Below are positions 34,766 to 43,215 of a DNA stretch of 64,000 bases, piece after piece (the first letter of the stretch is position 1; each line of letters opens with the position of its first letter). The DNA is from Clostridium sp. (GTDB lineage Bacteria; Bacillota; Clostridia; Lachnospirales; Lachnospiraceae), in the NCBI GenBank assembly GCA_023664325.1, contig JAMPFS010000002.1, positions 92,280 to 156,279 on the forward strand, in the 5' to 3' direction. The notes under the pieces were generated by a model that worked only from the letters and a program-made list of their open reading frames with translations, had not been told where the DNA came from and ran no database searches. The translations under genes and the position numbers were made by a program.

Positions 34766-36061
34766 TTACGACAGCAGCCCAATCAGGATATGCTCCACAT
34801 CAATAATCGGATGAGCCGACAGTACAAGCTGCAATGACTCAAAATTATTATACGAATGTTCTACTTCTTTTGAATAGGCATGAGCAACCAGCACCTGATC
34901 TTCATATAGAAATTCCTTTTTCTGTTTGAGCCAGACGGCAATATCCAATTCTAAAATCACAAGATAGGATATCACTGCGAATTTGACTTTGGTAAACACG
35001 TCATGATCGTAAGCTGCCCCAAGAAAATAATTAAATATATAATACACCAGAATATGCTCAAACTCATATTCCTTCGCCTGATAGTAATGTAAAAATTCCT
35101 GATAAGAGATTTTATATTCCCGAAGAAAACTGCTGAGTCCGCTGCCCACCGTATTCCCTTCACCATTTTCCTTCCTGTCACCTTCCAACAGACCCGCTGC
35201 AAGCATCATAGCCCGCATATCTTCCTGACCATGCATGGTACGCATGCCGTCGCTAAGAAGCGTTGTCCACTCTTCCTTAATCGTTTCCAGCCCTTCAAAC
35301 ATATTCAGGATCTGCTTCATCCACTCTTCTTTTTCGATGACCCTGTTTTCATGCTTTGCAAAATAAGCATCTAACAATTCCTTTTTCTCCGGCTTTTTAT
35401 AATTTGAAATTTTGTGGGCAATCTTATCATATTCTTTCGTGTCAATAAACTCCTGTATCTCATAAGCCAGCATCAACACTGTTGCCGCCCGTTCTTTCAC
35501 CGGCACGTTTCTGTTTTGCAGTACCTCAAACACAAATTCCCGTGCTTCAAACAAAATATCATACAACGGCTTATCCAGTTTATTTACATGCTCCCTTTTC
35601 CAAAATGCCAGAGTTTTTGCCGGTTCCACATGTTTTAAGCCAAAATCCCCATCCCTGCCTTCCTCACAGACAAAGGTCATTTTTTCTTTTCTCGCAAGCA
35701 TAATCCGACTCGCTTCCGGACAGGACATCGTAAGGCTTATCTCCTTCAAATCCTCAAATTCCTCAATATGTCTTGGAAAATTCGTACAGGTCTCACAAAG
35801 ACATTCCTCACCCATCTCAATATAAATATCACAAAGATTCCTGTCATTTAAAAACGGGCATCTTGTTCCATTTAATATGAACTGTTTGTCCTTTACTTTT
35901 GTATTTTCCTTAAGGCGTTTCCCAAAATCCCCCTTTTGTCTCATATAATTTTTAAGGGAGCTGTCATCTAAATCAATCTCCCAGTTTTCGCAGCAGGAAT
36001 CCTCACAGATTCCTCCAATGCAATGAAATTCTTTATAAAAAGAGGCGGTTCTATACTGCAT
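34766..36061 (-). CDS. fliB: flagellin lysine-N-methylase (FliB family)
   Basis: The protein is 431 residues, opening with the Cys-rich FliB signature: FHCIGGICEDSCCENWEIDLD, then TRCPFLNDRNLCDIY, GEECLCETCTNFPR and MSCPEASR. These cysteines are thought to hold an iron-sulfur centre. The family methylates lysines of flagellin with SAM. AAGGA is 8 nt before the ATG. No flagellar gene is in the window, so either flagellin is encoded elsewhere or this copy has another protein substrate. It lies 94 bp downstream of proB on the same strand. Confidence 0.85.
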   Translation of the reverse strand: MQYRTASFYKEFHCIGGICEDSCCENWEIDLDDSSLKNYMRQKGDFGKRLKENTKVKDKQFILNGTRCPFLNDRNLCDIYIEMGEECLCETCTNFPRHIEEFEDLKEISLTMSCPEASRIMLARKEKMTFVCEEGRDGDFGLKHVEPAKTLAFWKREHVNKLDKPLYDILFEAREFVFEVLQNRNVPVKERAATVLMLAYEIQEFIDTKEYDKIAHKISNYKKPEKKELLDAYFAKHENRVIEKEEWMKQILNMFEGLETIKEEWTTLLSDGMRTMHGQEDMRAMMLAAGLLEGDRKENGEGNTVGSGLSSFLREYKISYQEFLHYYQAKEYEFEHILVYYIFNYFLGAAYDHDVFTKVKFAVISYLVILELDIAVWLKQKKEFLYEDQVLVAHAYSKEVEHSYNNFESLQLVLSAHPIIDVEHILIGLLS

Positions 36062-36155
36062 AATCTCAATCCTTCACTATCTGCCGGAAAAAGCAATCTT
36101 CCCTGCTGCTTTTACCTGCCTTCTTATCTTATATCATTCCATGTATCACGGTTCA

Positions 36156-36947
36156 TCAGCACTGCTTCACAAAATAGGTTCCTACTGTTTCTCCTTCCAT
36201 AATGCGGTAAATATTCTCCGGATGACTTCCATGCGCAATATGCATGTCTATTCCATGAGCCGTTGCATACTCTGCGGACTCTAACTTTGTCACCATACCG
36301 CCGGTACCACGGTTGGAACCGCTACCAAATCCAAGTTCCCTGATTTCGTCTGTAATCTTCTCTACCCGGTAAATCAGCGCTGCATCCGGGTTCTCTTTGG
36401 GATTACTGTCATAAAGACCTTCAATATCTGATAAAATGATAAGTCGGTCTGCCTCGCAAAGATTGGCTACGACTGCGGATAACATATCATTGTCACCAAA
36501 TACCTTTTTGTCTGATTCGATCTCCGCATGGCTTACGGAATCATTTTCATTTACAACCGGAATCATCCCACTCTCCATCAGGGATTCAAACGTATTTCGC
36601 AGATTCCGTTTCCTCGCCTTAACCGCAATATCATCCTCTGTGAGCAAAATCTGCCCGACAATATTTCCATATTCCCCAAAAAATTTGTCATAGATATGCA
36701 TAAGCTCACACTGTCCAACCGCTGCGGCAGCCTGTTTCATACAAACATCCTTCGGCTTGACCGGTAATCTCATTTTATTCACTCCAACAGCAATGGCACC
36801 GGACGAAACTAATATAATCTGGTGTCCATCATTGTGCAAAGCAGACAGCACCTGTGCTAATTTATCTATCGTGCGGAAATTTGGCGCACCATTTTCTCCG
36901 GTTAAAGTCGAAGTTCCCACCTTGACTACAATTCTCTGTTTTTCCAT
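36156..36947 (-). CDS. proB: glutamate 5-kinase
   Basis: This 263-residue amino acid kinase does the first step of proline synthesis (glutamate to gamma-glutamyl phosphate). Visible family parts: IVVKVGTSTLTGENG, LVSSGAIAVGVNKM, ENDSVSHAEI and FGDNDMLSAVVANL with LSDIEGLYDSNP. It lacks the C-terminal PUA domain of the longer form. The ATG is 3 bp after the stop of the DHH gene and has only a weak upstream site, so translation is probably coupled. No proA follows. Confidence 0.96.
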   Translation of the reverse strand: MEKQRIVVKVGTSTLTGENGAPNFRTIDKLAQVLSALHNDGHQIILVSSGAIAVGVNKMRLPVKPKDVCMKQAAAAVGQCELMHIYDKFFGEYGNIVGQILLTEDDIAVKARKRNLRNTFESLMESGMIPVVNENDSVSHAEIESDKKVFGDNDMLSAVVANLCEADRLIILSDIEGLYDSNPKENPDAALIYRVEKITDEIRELGFGSGSNRGTGGMVTKLESAEYATAHGIDMHIAHGSHPENIYRIMEGETVGTYFVKQC

Positions 36948-36950
36948 TGC

Positions 36951-37958
36951 TTAATCGTTCTCCCTTTCCCGCTCTATTTTCTCCTGTTCTATTTTTTCCT
37001 GTCTGATGGCATCCATAAAACGTTTGCGAATCGCAAAGTCCGTATTGCTGCCAAGCTCCTTCATCTTATCCGCTAAAATGACGCCGCCCGCCATGGAAAA
37101 ATGTCCACCGCCGCCGCCAATTCCATCTAATGCCCTCGCTGTAATCGTCCCTGCATGATAAAGGGCTGTCTCATTCCTGACCGAAAATTTGAATCCACCA
37201 TCCCTTGCCGCATAGATCACAGAAAATTCAACAATATCCAGACCTAAAATGAAATCCGATATCATCGCAATCAAGCCATCGGGGCAATCAAAAGATATCT
37301 TTGCAAATCCCACATTATCATAGATTTGAATATTGCGGATTGCCTCACCATAGGCATACAAATCCTCAATCTCCATATTATTGTTATACATAGATGTGAT
37401 CTTCTGGTTATCTGCCAGCTTATGCAGATAGCCGTACATTTCAATATCAAAATCTGTCACTCCGCGGTTAAAGGAATCCGTATCCATTTTCAGCCCATAC
37501 AACAATGCGGTTGCCGTATTGGTATCCATTGAAGTATGGCTCCTGATAAAATAATCCGTAACAATCGAACAACAGGAACCACAGATCCGAATATCACTAT
37601 ATTGATAGGAACAGGGAATCATTGTCGGATGATGGTCAATGCATGCCACCTCATCCCCGATAAAATCTGTAATATTGGAATTGTATTTCTGGGCATCAAT
37701 CGTGACAATATAATCCTGCTTTTTCATATTGTGAAGATTATCAATATGCACTGCCTGAATCCCAAAATCATCAATCATCCGCTTTGTACTGTTTTTCTCA
37801 ATTTTCCCCGCATAACAGATGGTGCTCTCCACCTCATGAGCCTTTAAAAATGCCTGCATTCCAAACACCGCTGACAGCGCATCCGGATCAGGAAAATTAT
37901 GAGTCTGCAAATATACGACATGTCCCTTTAACAAGTCCACCAAACGTCTCCATTCCAT
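36951..37958 (-). CDS. DHH-family phosphoesterase (NrnA-like)
   Basis: The protein is about 335 residues. The DHH domain contains FPDPDALSA, TIDAQ and the naming motif CIDHHPTM. The DHHA1 domain has GGGGGHFSMAGG, with Met where Ala is usual. Such proteins degrade short RNA (nanoRNA) or pAp and some cleave cyclic dinucleotides. The start is set at the ATG at 37958, 7 nt after AGGAG; the frame runs further upstream without such a site. It precedes proB with a 3-bp gap and is transcribed from the promoter at 38003-38031. The last 15 residues are charged (EKIEQEKIEREREND). Confidence 0.88.
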   Translation of the reverse strand: MEWRRLVDLLKGHVVYLQTHNFPDPDALSAVFGMQAFLKAHEVESTICYAGKIEKNSTKRMIDDFGIQAVHIDNLHNMKKQDYIVTIDAQKYNSNITDFIGDEVACIDHHPTMIPCSYQYSDIRICGSCCSIVTDYFIRSHTSMDTNTATALLYGLKMDTDSFNRGVTDFDIEMYGYLHKLADNQKITSMYNNNMEIEDLYAYGEAIRNIQIYDNVGFAKISFDCPDGLIAMISDFILGLDIVEFSVIYAARDGGFKFSVRNETALYHAGTITARALDGIGGGGGHFSMAGGVILADKMKELGSNTDFAIRKRFMDAIRQEKIEQEKIEREREND

Positions 37959-38002
37959 GTTCTCTCTCCTATTTCTTTTGTAGCATTTTTCTTTTCCTGC
38001 CA

Positions 38003-38031
38003 ATCATATCACATACCATCTTATTTCTCAA
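38003..38031 (-). promoter_or_regulatory. sigma-A type promoter for the DHH-proB transcript
   Basis: Minus strand: TTGAGA-N17-TATGAT, about 45 bp upstream of the chosen ATG. Confidence 0.5.
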
Positions 38032-38042
38032 GTTCTCGAAAC

Positions 38043-38081
38043 CACCGTTTTTTTTGCCCGCTTTTTTTGCCCGCTTTTTTT
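38043..38081. repeat. three 13-bp T-tract repeats
   Basis: GCCCGCTTTTTTT occurs at 38056-38068 and 38069-38081, with a diverged unit at 38043-38055. It lies between the -35 box of the DHH promoter and the candidate spoVAA promoter. Confidence 0.6.
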
Positions 38082-38083
38082 GC

Positions 38084-38112
38084 GCATACTTTCCTTAAAA
38101 TTACACACTATA
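38084..38112 (+). promoter_or_regulatory. candidate sigma-F/sigma-G promoter for spoVAA
   Basis: GCATA-N17-CACTATA resembles the forespore consensus (GHATR about 17-18 bp from CATNHTA) with one mismatch. It ends 76 bp before the spoVAA ATG. The identical geometry recurs before spoVAC. Confidence 0.45.
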
Positions 38113-38188
38113 TATAACATGACAAACAAGTTTCCTTTCAACCTCCTGAATCAGGGGGAGAAAAGGTATGTTTTGAGGAGTGATCATC

Positions 38189-38821
38189 ATGCCAAACACC
38201 GTATATATCAAAGCACCACAATGTATCGAAGTAGATAAAAACAATGTTTCCATAAAAGATTTTCTTACAATATATTGTGAGGATGAAACATTAAAAAGCA
38301 ATATACTTGAACTGCCCTTTTACACTTTTCAAAAAGGCAAAAATGGACAGCTGGTAGTGTCAATATTAAAGATTATTGAACAAATTACAAAACAGTTTCC
38401 CGAAACAAAAATTGTGAATTTGGGGGAAGGCGATTTTGTTCTTTCTTACAAACCACTATCAAAATGGGAGAACGCAAAAGAATATATTTACACCATTTTT
38501 ATCTGCCTCACTGCTTTCTTTGGCGGTGGATATGCCATCATGGCATATAATACCGATGTCGGCGCCAAAGAATTATTTTCCAATCTGTCCATGCTGTTCC
38601 TCGGCAATGCCCGGATGGGAGTTGCCTGGATTACCATCGCCTACTCCATCGGACTGGCGCTCGGCATGATTTTATTTTTTAATCATCTGGGAAATAAAAA
38701 AATAAATTCCGATCCGACCCCATTGGAAATCCAGATGCGGCTTTATGAAAATGATATCAGTACCACCATTATCAAAGACAGCAGCCGACGAGGCGAAAGT
38801 ATGGATGCAAAGCAGCAATAA
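38189..38821 (+). CDS. spoVAA: stage V sporulation protein AA
   Basis: The protein is 210 residues. An N-terminal soluble domain (VYIKAPQCIEVDKNNVSIKD...) is followed by two membrane helices (IYTIFICLTAFFGGGYAIMAY; MGVAWITIAYSIGLALGMILFF) and the SpoVAA-typical C-terminal DPTPLEIQMRLYENDI. The start is the ATG at 38189, 8 nt after GAGGAG; the in-frame GTG at 38180 sits within that site. It is the first gene of spoVAA-AB-AC. SpoVA proteins are made in the forespore and move dipicolinic acid across the inner membrane. Confidence 0.93.
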   Translation: MPNTVYIKAPQCIEVDKNNVSIKDFLTIYCEDETLKSNILELPFYTFQKGKNGQLVVSILKIIEQITKQFPETKIVNLGEGDFVLSYKPLSKWENAKEYIYTIFICLTAFFGGGYAIMAYNTDVGAKELFSNLSMLFLGNARMGVAWITIAYSIGLALGMILFFNHLGNKKINSDPTPLEIQMRLYENDISTTIIKDSSRRGESMDAKQQ

Positions 38822-38845
38822 TGATAGAGAGAAAGGAGTTGTGCT

Positions 38846-39304
38846 ATGTCCTGCCTAAAATGGATACTGCTTATGACCGCCGGCTTTTCCGGTGGCTTTG
38901 TCACTGCCGCAGCATTTGTGGCATTTATCTCCATGTTGGGAATTTTCCAAAAAATTGCAGCCAAAACAAAAACAGCAAATGAATGTATGCTCTATGAAAA
39001 CTGCCTTATGCTTGGAATCCTGCTCGCAACCCTGGTGCAGTTCTTTTTAGTTTATAACAGCGCCGGTTTTTATTCCGGCACACTGCCGCCTTCTTCCATA
39101 GGCATTTTCATCCTGTGCCTTATCGGTATATTCGGAGGAATTTATATCGGTTTTCTAATCGGAGGGCTTTCCGAAATACTAAACGTAATTCCAATTTTTG
39201 CGCGAAAAGCTCATATCCAGAAATTTATTTGTCTTATTATTTATTTTATTGCTGCCGGAAAATCACTGTTTACACTGATACAGTTTTTTATACTGCGCAT
39301 GTAG
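38846..39304 (+). CDS. spoVAB: stage V sporulation protein AB
   Basis: This 152-residue polytopic membrane protein has four or five helices, including LMTAGFSGGFVTAAAFVAF and the SpoVAB-like FILCLIGIFGGIYIGFLIGGLSEILNVIPIFARK. AAAGGAG is 7 nt before the ATG, 24 bp after spoVAA. It is a component of the spore dipicolinic acid transporter. Confidence 0.92.
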   Translation: MSCLKWILLMTAGFSGGFVTAAAFVAFISMLGIFQKIAAKTKTANECMLYENCLMLGILLATLVQFFLVYNSAGFYSGTLPPSSIGIFILCLIGIFGGIYIGFLIGGLSEILNVIPIFARKAHIQKFICLIIYFIAAGKSLFTLIQFFILRM

Positions 39305-39376
39305 CCCATAGCTTTTCACTGCCAAAAGAATTTGAAGCCGCATCCATAATTTGGCATTAAAAAAATCTGTTTTTAC

Positions 39377-39405
39377 GCATAACCGCCCCATTCCAAGAAA
39401 TACTA
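39377..39405 (+). promoter_or_regulatory. candidate sigma-F/sigma-G promoter for spoVAC
   Basis: GCATA-N17-AATACTA (one mismatch to CATNHTA), 41 bp upstream of the spoVAC ATG, in the 142-bp gap between spoVAB and spoVAC. Confidence 0.45.
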
Positions 39406-39446
39406 TTCTTAATATACGACAAAACACATTTGATTGGAGGACAAAT

Positions 39447-39908
39447 ATGGAACAAAAAATCAGTAATGAAGAATACAACGAATATGTAGAACAGGTTACG
39501 CCTACTTACAACATCTGGAAAAACTGTCTCAATGCCTTCTGGATTGGAGGACTCATCTGTTTACTTGGTGAATTTATTTTCGCCTTTTTCACAAAAGCTT
39601 TAAACCTTCCGGAACTGGATGCCGCAAGTTATGAATCCATGATTCTTGTACTTTTAAGTGTCGTCTTAACCGGCTTTAATGCCTATGGGCATATTGCGCG
39701 GTTAGGCGGCGCCGGCGCCTTAGTTCCGATTACCGGCTTTGCAAATTCTGTAGCAGCGCCGGCGATTGAATACCAAAAAGAAGGACAGGTCTTTGGTATC
39801 GGCGTAAAAATTTTCACCATAGCCGGCCCTGTCATTCTGTACGGAATTTTTACAAGCTGGATTCTTGGAATCATCTACTATTTTGGAGGAATGTTTGGCT
39901 GGTGGTAA
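39447..39908 (+). CDS. spoVAC: stage V sporulation protein AC
   Basis: This 153-residue membrane protein is of the mechanosensitive SpoVAC family. Signature parts are NAFWIGGLICLLGEF, GHIARLGGAGALVPITGFANSVAAPAIEYQKEGQVFGIGVKIFTIAGPVI and GIIYYF. The start is the ATG at 39447 with GGAGG 6 nt upstream; the longer open frame to 39351 has no site. Normally spoVAD and spoVAE follow directly; here a shared terminator and sigF lie next, and spoVAD-AE are at 25-26.5 kb. Confidence 0.95.
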   Translation: MEQKISNEEYNEYVEQVTPTYNIWKNCLNAFWIGGLICLLGEFIFAFFTKALNLPELDAASYESMILVLLSVVLTGFNAYGHIARLGGAGALVPITGFANSVAAPAIEYQKEGQVFGIGVKIFTIAGPVILYGIFTSWILGIIYYFGGMFGWW

Positions 39909-39916
39909 AAAGCATC

Positions 39917-39947
39917 GCAGGTTGTGAAGAAATCCTTCACAATCTGC
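39917..39947. terminator. bidirectional hairpin between spoVAC and sigF
   Basis: GCAGGTTGTGAAG with CTTCACAATCTGC, 12 of 13 pairs, 5-nt loop. It overlaps the last three codons and stop of sigF. On the minus strand, GATGCTTTTTACC follows. Confidence 0.6.
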
Positions 39948-40662
39948 CTATCAGTCTTTGCCGCATCTTGAGCAAAATTCTTTTCTCCATCCGGCTTACC
40001 TGTACCTGAGATATTCCGATCTCCTTTGCAATCTCCGTCTGGGTTTTATTTTCAAAATAGCGCAGTTTTATAATTTTCTCCTCCATTTCCTCTAAATGCT
40101 CCATCAGTTCTTCCACCACCAGATGATCGAGCAGTGTTTCATTTTCATCCTCTACATCCGCTATTTTATCAATCAGATAAATGGCATTTCCATCATTTTG
40201 ATAAATTGTTTTGTGAATGGATTCCACCTCCACACTTGCATCTAATGATGCGACAATTTCCTCCATGTCTATCTCCAAAGCATCTGAAATTTCTTCTAAT
40301 TTCGGTTCGATTCCGGTACGGTTTACAATCTCTTCCCTCGCCCTTTTTACCTTGTAGGCAGTCTCCTTTAATGTACGGCTTACCTTAATCATGCCATCAT
40401 CCCGAAGAAATCTTTTTATTTCGCCGGAAATCATCGGTACTGCATAAGTCGAAAATTTCACATCAAAGGACAGATCGAATTTATCAATACATTTCATAAG
40501 CCCAATACAGCCAATCTGATATAAATCCTCCAGCTCATGCCCCCTTCCTAAAAACCGTCTGGCTACTGCCCAGACCAGTCCAAGATTTTCCGTCACAACA
40601 CGTTCTTTTGCGTCCTGGTTACCTTCTTTTGCAAGCTTTATAAGTTCTAAAGTCTTGTCCAT
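39937..40662 (-). CDS. sigF: forespore sigma factor SigF
   Basis: This 241-residue sigma-70 family factor drives the first forespore-specific transcription. Region 2 reads ENLGLVWAVARRFLGRGHELEDLYQIGCIGLMKCIDKFDLSFDVKFSTYAVPMISGEIKRFLRDDG; region 4 ends TQTEIAKEIGISQVQVSRMEKRIL. GGAGG is 4 nt before the ATG. It is the last gene of spoIIAA-AB-sigF, held inactive by SpoIIAB until forespore formation. Confidence 0.97.
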   Translation of the reverse strand: MDKTLELIKLAKEGNQDAKERVVTENLGLVWAVARRFLGRGHELEDLYQIGCIGLMKCIDKFDLSFDVKFSTYAVPMISGEIKRFLRDDGMIKVSRTLKETAYKVKRAREEIVNRTGIEPKLEEISDALEIDMEEIVASLDASVEVESIHKTIYQNDGNAIYLIDKIADVEDENETLLDHLVVEELMEHLEEMEEKIIKLRYFENKTQTEIAKEIGISQVQVSRMEKRILLKMRQRLIGRL

Positions 40663-40673
40663 GACGCCTCCTG

Positions 40674-41102
40674 TTATTTTTTTATTACCTTTCGCATTGT
40701 CACCGTTGTTCCCTCGCCTGGAACAGATTCCACAAACAACTCATCCATGAATGCCTCCATAAATGCAAATCCCATTCCTGACCGCTCCAACTCCGGTTTT
40801 GAGGTATACATTGGCTCCATCGCCTTTTCAATATCGGTGATGCCCACACCGTAATCCTTTACGATTACCGTCACCGTGTCCTCCACAATATGTGTCTCAA
40901 TGCGGATTCTTCCATCCTTATTTTCATAGCCGTGGATCACCGAATTGGTAACTGCCTCTGACACCGCTGTTTTAATATCTGCAATCTCCTCCAATGTTGG
41001 ATTTAACCGCGTTACAAACGCTGCCACCACTACTCTGGCAAAGCTTTCATTTTTTGATACACTATCGAATTCTACTGTCATCTGATTATTAAAATGTTCC
41101 AT
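40674..41102 (-). CDS. spoIIAB: anti-sigma-F factor and kinase SpoIIAB
   Basis: This 142-residue GHKL ATPase has the N-box (EAVTNSVIHGYEN), G1 (DYGVGI) and G2 (RSGMGFAFMEAFMD). It binds SigF and phosphorylates SpoIIAA. It lies between spoIIAA (21 bp) and sigF (11 bp), in the conserved order. Confidence 0.97.
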   Translation of the reverse strand: MEHFNNQMTVEFDSVSKNESFARVVVAAFVTRLNPTLEEIADIKTAVSEAVTNSVIHGYENKDGRIRIETHIVEDTVTVIVKDYGVGITDIEKAMEPMYTSKPELERSGMGFAFMEAFMDELFVESVPGEGTTVTMRKVIKK

Positions 41103-41123
41103 ACTTATTCCCCTTTTTTCTTT

Positions 41124-41504
41124 TTAAATCCGGCTGCACGCCGCTGCTCTTTGTTTGTTCTTTTCCTTGATATCCTGTAATGCCGCATCTACATCCTTAC
41201 ATTTTTTTGCGACACGGTAGAGTCCTGAAATATCCAATATTCTCGCCACCTTATCATTTACGCCAACGATATAAACATCACCTTTTAAATACCGTACCTC
41301 CCTATATCTTCCCATTACGAGACCAATACCGGAACTGTCCATAAAATGTGAATTTGTATAGTCAAATATCACATCCCTTATCTTTTTGCATATGAACAGG
41401 GATTCTGTTTGTTCCCGAATGACACCTGCCATATGATGGTCTAATTCACCTGGCAGATAAATGATCAGTGTTTCGCCATTTTCTTCAAACAATCGTTGTT
41501 CCAT
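41124..41504 (-). CDS. spoIIAA: anti-anti-sigma factor SpoIIAA
   Basis: This 126-residue STAS-domain protein carries the phosphorylation site in HFMDSSGIGLVMGRY, Ser 58 matching the Bacillus position. Unphosphorylated, it frees SigF from SpoIIAB. It extends about 10 basic residues beyond the usual end (KEKNKQRAAACSRI). It begins the spoIIA operon. I could not find a clear sigma-H promoter or Spo0A box in the 86 bp between its start and the upstream terminator. Confidence 0.96.
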   Translation of the reverse strand: MEQRLFEENGETLIIYLPGELDHHMAGVIREQTESLFICKKIRDVIFDYTNSHFMDSSGIGLVMGRYREVRYLKGDVYIVGVNDKVARILDISGLYRVAKKCKDVDAALQDIKEKNKQRAAACSRI

Positions 41505-41590
41505 TTTTCTTCCTTCACTTTCTTCTATAATTTATATTGGGAATATCCCGCCGCTTTACAGAACAAATCCAGCGTAAGCCCTATAAAGCG

Positions 41591-41637
41591 AAAAGAGACA
41601 ATCATCTGCATTACTACAGCTTAATTGTCTCTTCTTT
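41591..41637 (-). terminator. terminator between the TPR gene and spoIIAA
   Basis: A perfect 10-bp stem, AAGAGACAAT with ATTGTCTCTT, has a 21-nt loop. The minus strand continues TTTTCGC. It isolates spoIIA from the upstream operon. Confidence 0.75.
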
Positions 41638-41730
41638 GGTAATTTATTCTGTTTTCATTCGTATTGTATAAAACTTCTGCCGTGTCTTATGAATCAGCCA
41701 TTTTATGCTGCCCGGTCTTTTGCAATATAT

Positions 41731-43047
41731 CTACTCTGACAAATATTCATTCACTTCCTCTAAATGACTACTGTCAGGATAGTTATCCTTAATACTGATA
41801 TAGGCGGCTTTCGCCTTCTCCTCATCCCGGTTGCCAAGATAGGCTTTTCCAAGATAATAATAGGCATCATCACCTTCCTGAATCTGAAGCGCCACATTAC
41901 ACATATTGATGGCAGCCTCATACTGTCCTTCCTCCACTGCTTTTGCCGCTTCCGTACATAACGCCGAATACGTCGTATTCGGAATGCCGCTCTTAATGAT
42001 GCCAAATGCATCTTTCGACTCTGCTGCCTTTTGGGATTCTTCCTGTTCTTCCTGCTCCCTGGCTTCAATCTGTTTTTTCAGTGTTCCAATCTGTTCCTCT
42101 AAATCAGAAATCGCAACATCTTTTTTGGAAATCTCCTCACTGTAGGAAATCTGCTCATCACGGCTTTCTTTATTTGCCATATTAAGCTTCGTCGGAAGCA
42201 CTAAAATCCAGAACACCAAAATTCCCAGCACAAGCCCCACTGAAACATACAGCAGATTAAACTTGTTGTGATTCACTTCCTTATAAGATCCGACAGACAA
42301 ATCCGACTTATCAATATCCTCAAGACTTTTTTTCACAAAGGATTCCAAATCTGACTTAAACGGATCCTCATCATTATAAGCCGAGTTCACATCAATTCTT
42401 TCACTTGCATCTTTCAGACCAATGATATCCCGTGGCGCAACTCCCATCTCCTGAAGATACCGCACTGCCAACGTGTTATTCTTATCAATACGAAGAACAC
42501 GCTTTAACGCTTTCTTTGCTTTGTCGTTATTGCCGTTTTCCATGTAAAGCAGCGCCAACAGCAAATACCCTTTTACAAAATGAGGATAACTTGAAAGGAT
42601 TCTCTTTAACTGAATAAATGCAAGATCCCTTGTTCCCTGCTTTGCATGCATAAGCGCCTGATTAAATTGTTTGGCAAGCTGGTTCGCTTCTTCAAGCTGT
42701 AACGAATCTGCTTGTACTTCCTTTATATATTGCCGCGCAATATTACTTTCGTCCGGAAAATAATTCGCGCTTACAACCCAATGTGTGAGTCCTAAGACAA
42801 TCTCTCCCATCTCATAATGGATGAGTCCTATTAAATTCCTGGCATTGATATTCTGCTTATTATACTTCAACGCCAAATTCAATGCATCAATTGCACCAGT
42901 TAGATCTCTGACACTCGCTCTGTCTAATCCTAAATTGTAATAATAATTAGATGTATTATAAGCCTTTGCCAACAGCTTATAGTTCATTCCACAGCTACTG
43001 CAGTGTCCATTCTCTAATACAGGTGCTCCACAATTCAAACACTCCAT
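41731..43047 (-). CDS. zinc-ribbon TPR membrane protein
   Basis: The protein is about 438 residues. An N-terminal zinc ribbon (CLNCG...CSSCG) is followed by tetratricopeptide repeats to about residue 210. One membrane helix (LLYVSVGLVLGILVFWILVLPT), a short coiled coil (EEISKKDVAISDLEEQIGTLKKQIEAREQEEQ) and a second TPR block outside (EAAKAVEEGQYEAAINMC..., YYYLGKAYLGNRDEEKAKAAY) complete it. The arrangement suggests a scaffold spanning the membrane; the function is unknown. The ATG at 43047 has AGGCGG 8 nt upstream, preferred to an in-frame GTG three codons earlier. It starts 12 bp after the 49-residue gene, in an operon with folC. Confidence 0.85.
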   Translation of the reverse strand: MECLNCGAPVLENGHCSSCGMNYKLLAKAYNTSNYYYNLGLDRASVRDLTGAIDALNLALKYNKQNINARNLIGLIHYEMGEIVLGLTHWVVSANYFPDESNIARQYIKEVQADSLQLEEANQLAKQFNQALMHAKQGTRDLAFIQLKRILSSYPHFVKGYLLLALLYMENGNNDKAKKALKRVLRIDKNNTLAVRYLQEMGVAPRDIIGLKDASERIDVNSAYNDEDPFKSDLESFVKKSLEDIDKSDLSVGSYKEVNHNKFNLLYVSVGLVLGILVFWILVLPTKLNMANKESRDEQISYSEEISKKDVAISDLEEQIGTLKKQIEAREQEEQEESQKAAESKDAFGIIKSGIPNTTYSALCTEAAKAVEEGQYEAAINMCNVALQIQEGDDAYYYLGKAYLGNRDEEKAKAAYISIKDNYPDSSHLEEVNEYLSE

Positions 43048-43059
43048 ATCATTCACCGC

Positions 43060-43209
43060 CTATTTTCTCTGTGTACTTTTAACCTGTTGTAACATCTCTT
43101 CTAATACATCTGTAATATCTTTTACATCGTTCTTATATATTGCATCCTCAGCCTGAGAAACCTCAAGACAAGGCTTAAACTTTCTAACCTCTTCATCAAA
43201 ATTAATCAT
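43060..43209 (-). CDS. 49-residue conserved-looking small protein
   Basis: A complete small frame from ATG at 43209 to TAG at 43060-43062 fills the gap between folC (stop 6 bp upstream) and the TPR gene (12 bp downstream). The product is acidic in the middle and helical, beginning MINFDEEVRKFKPCLEVS and ending LEEMLQQVKSTQRK. AGGAG lies 11 nt upstream, overlapping the end of folC. Its exact fit between two genes and its coding-like composition support it. It may assist the zinc-ribbon TPR protein downstream; no family known to me. Confidence 0.7.
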   Translation of the reverse strand: MINFDEEVRKFKPCLEVSQAEDAIYKNDVKDITDVLEEMLQQVKSTQRK

Positions 43210-43215
43210 AATAAT

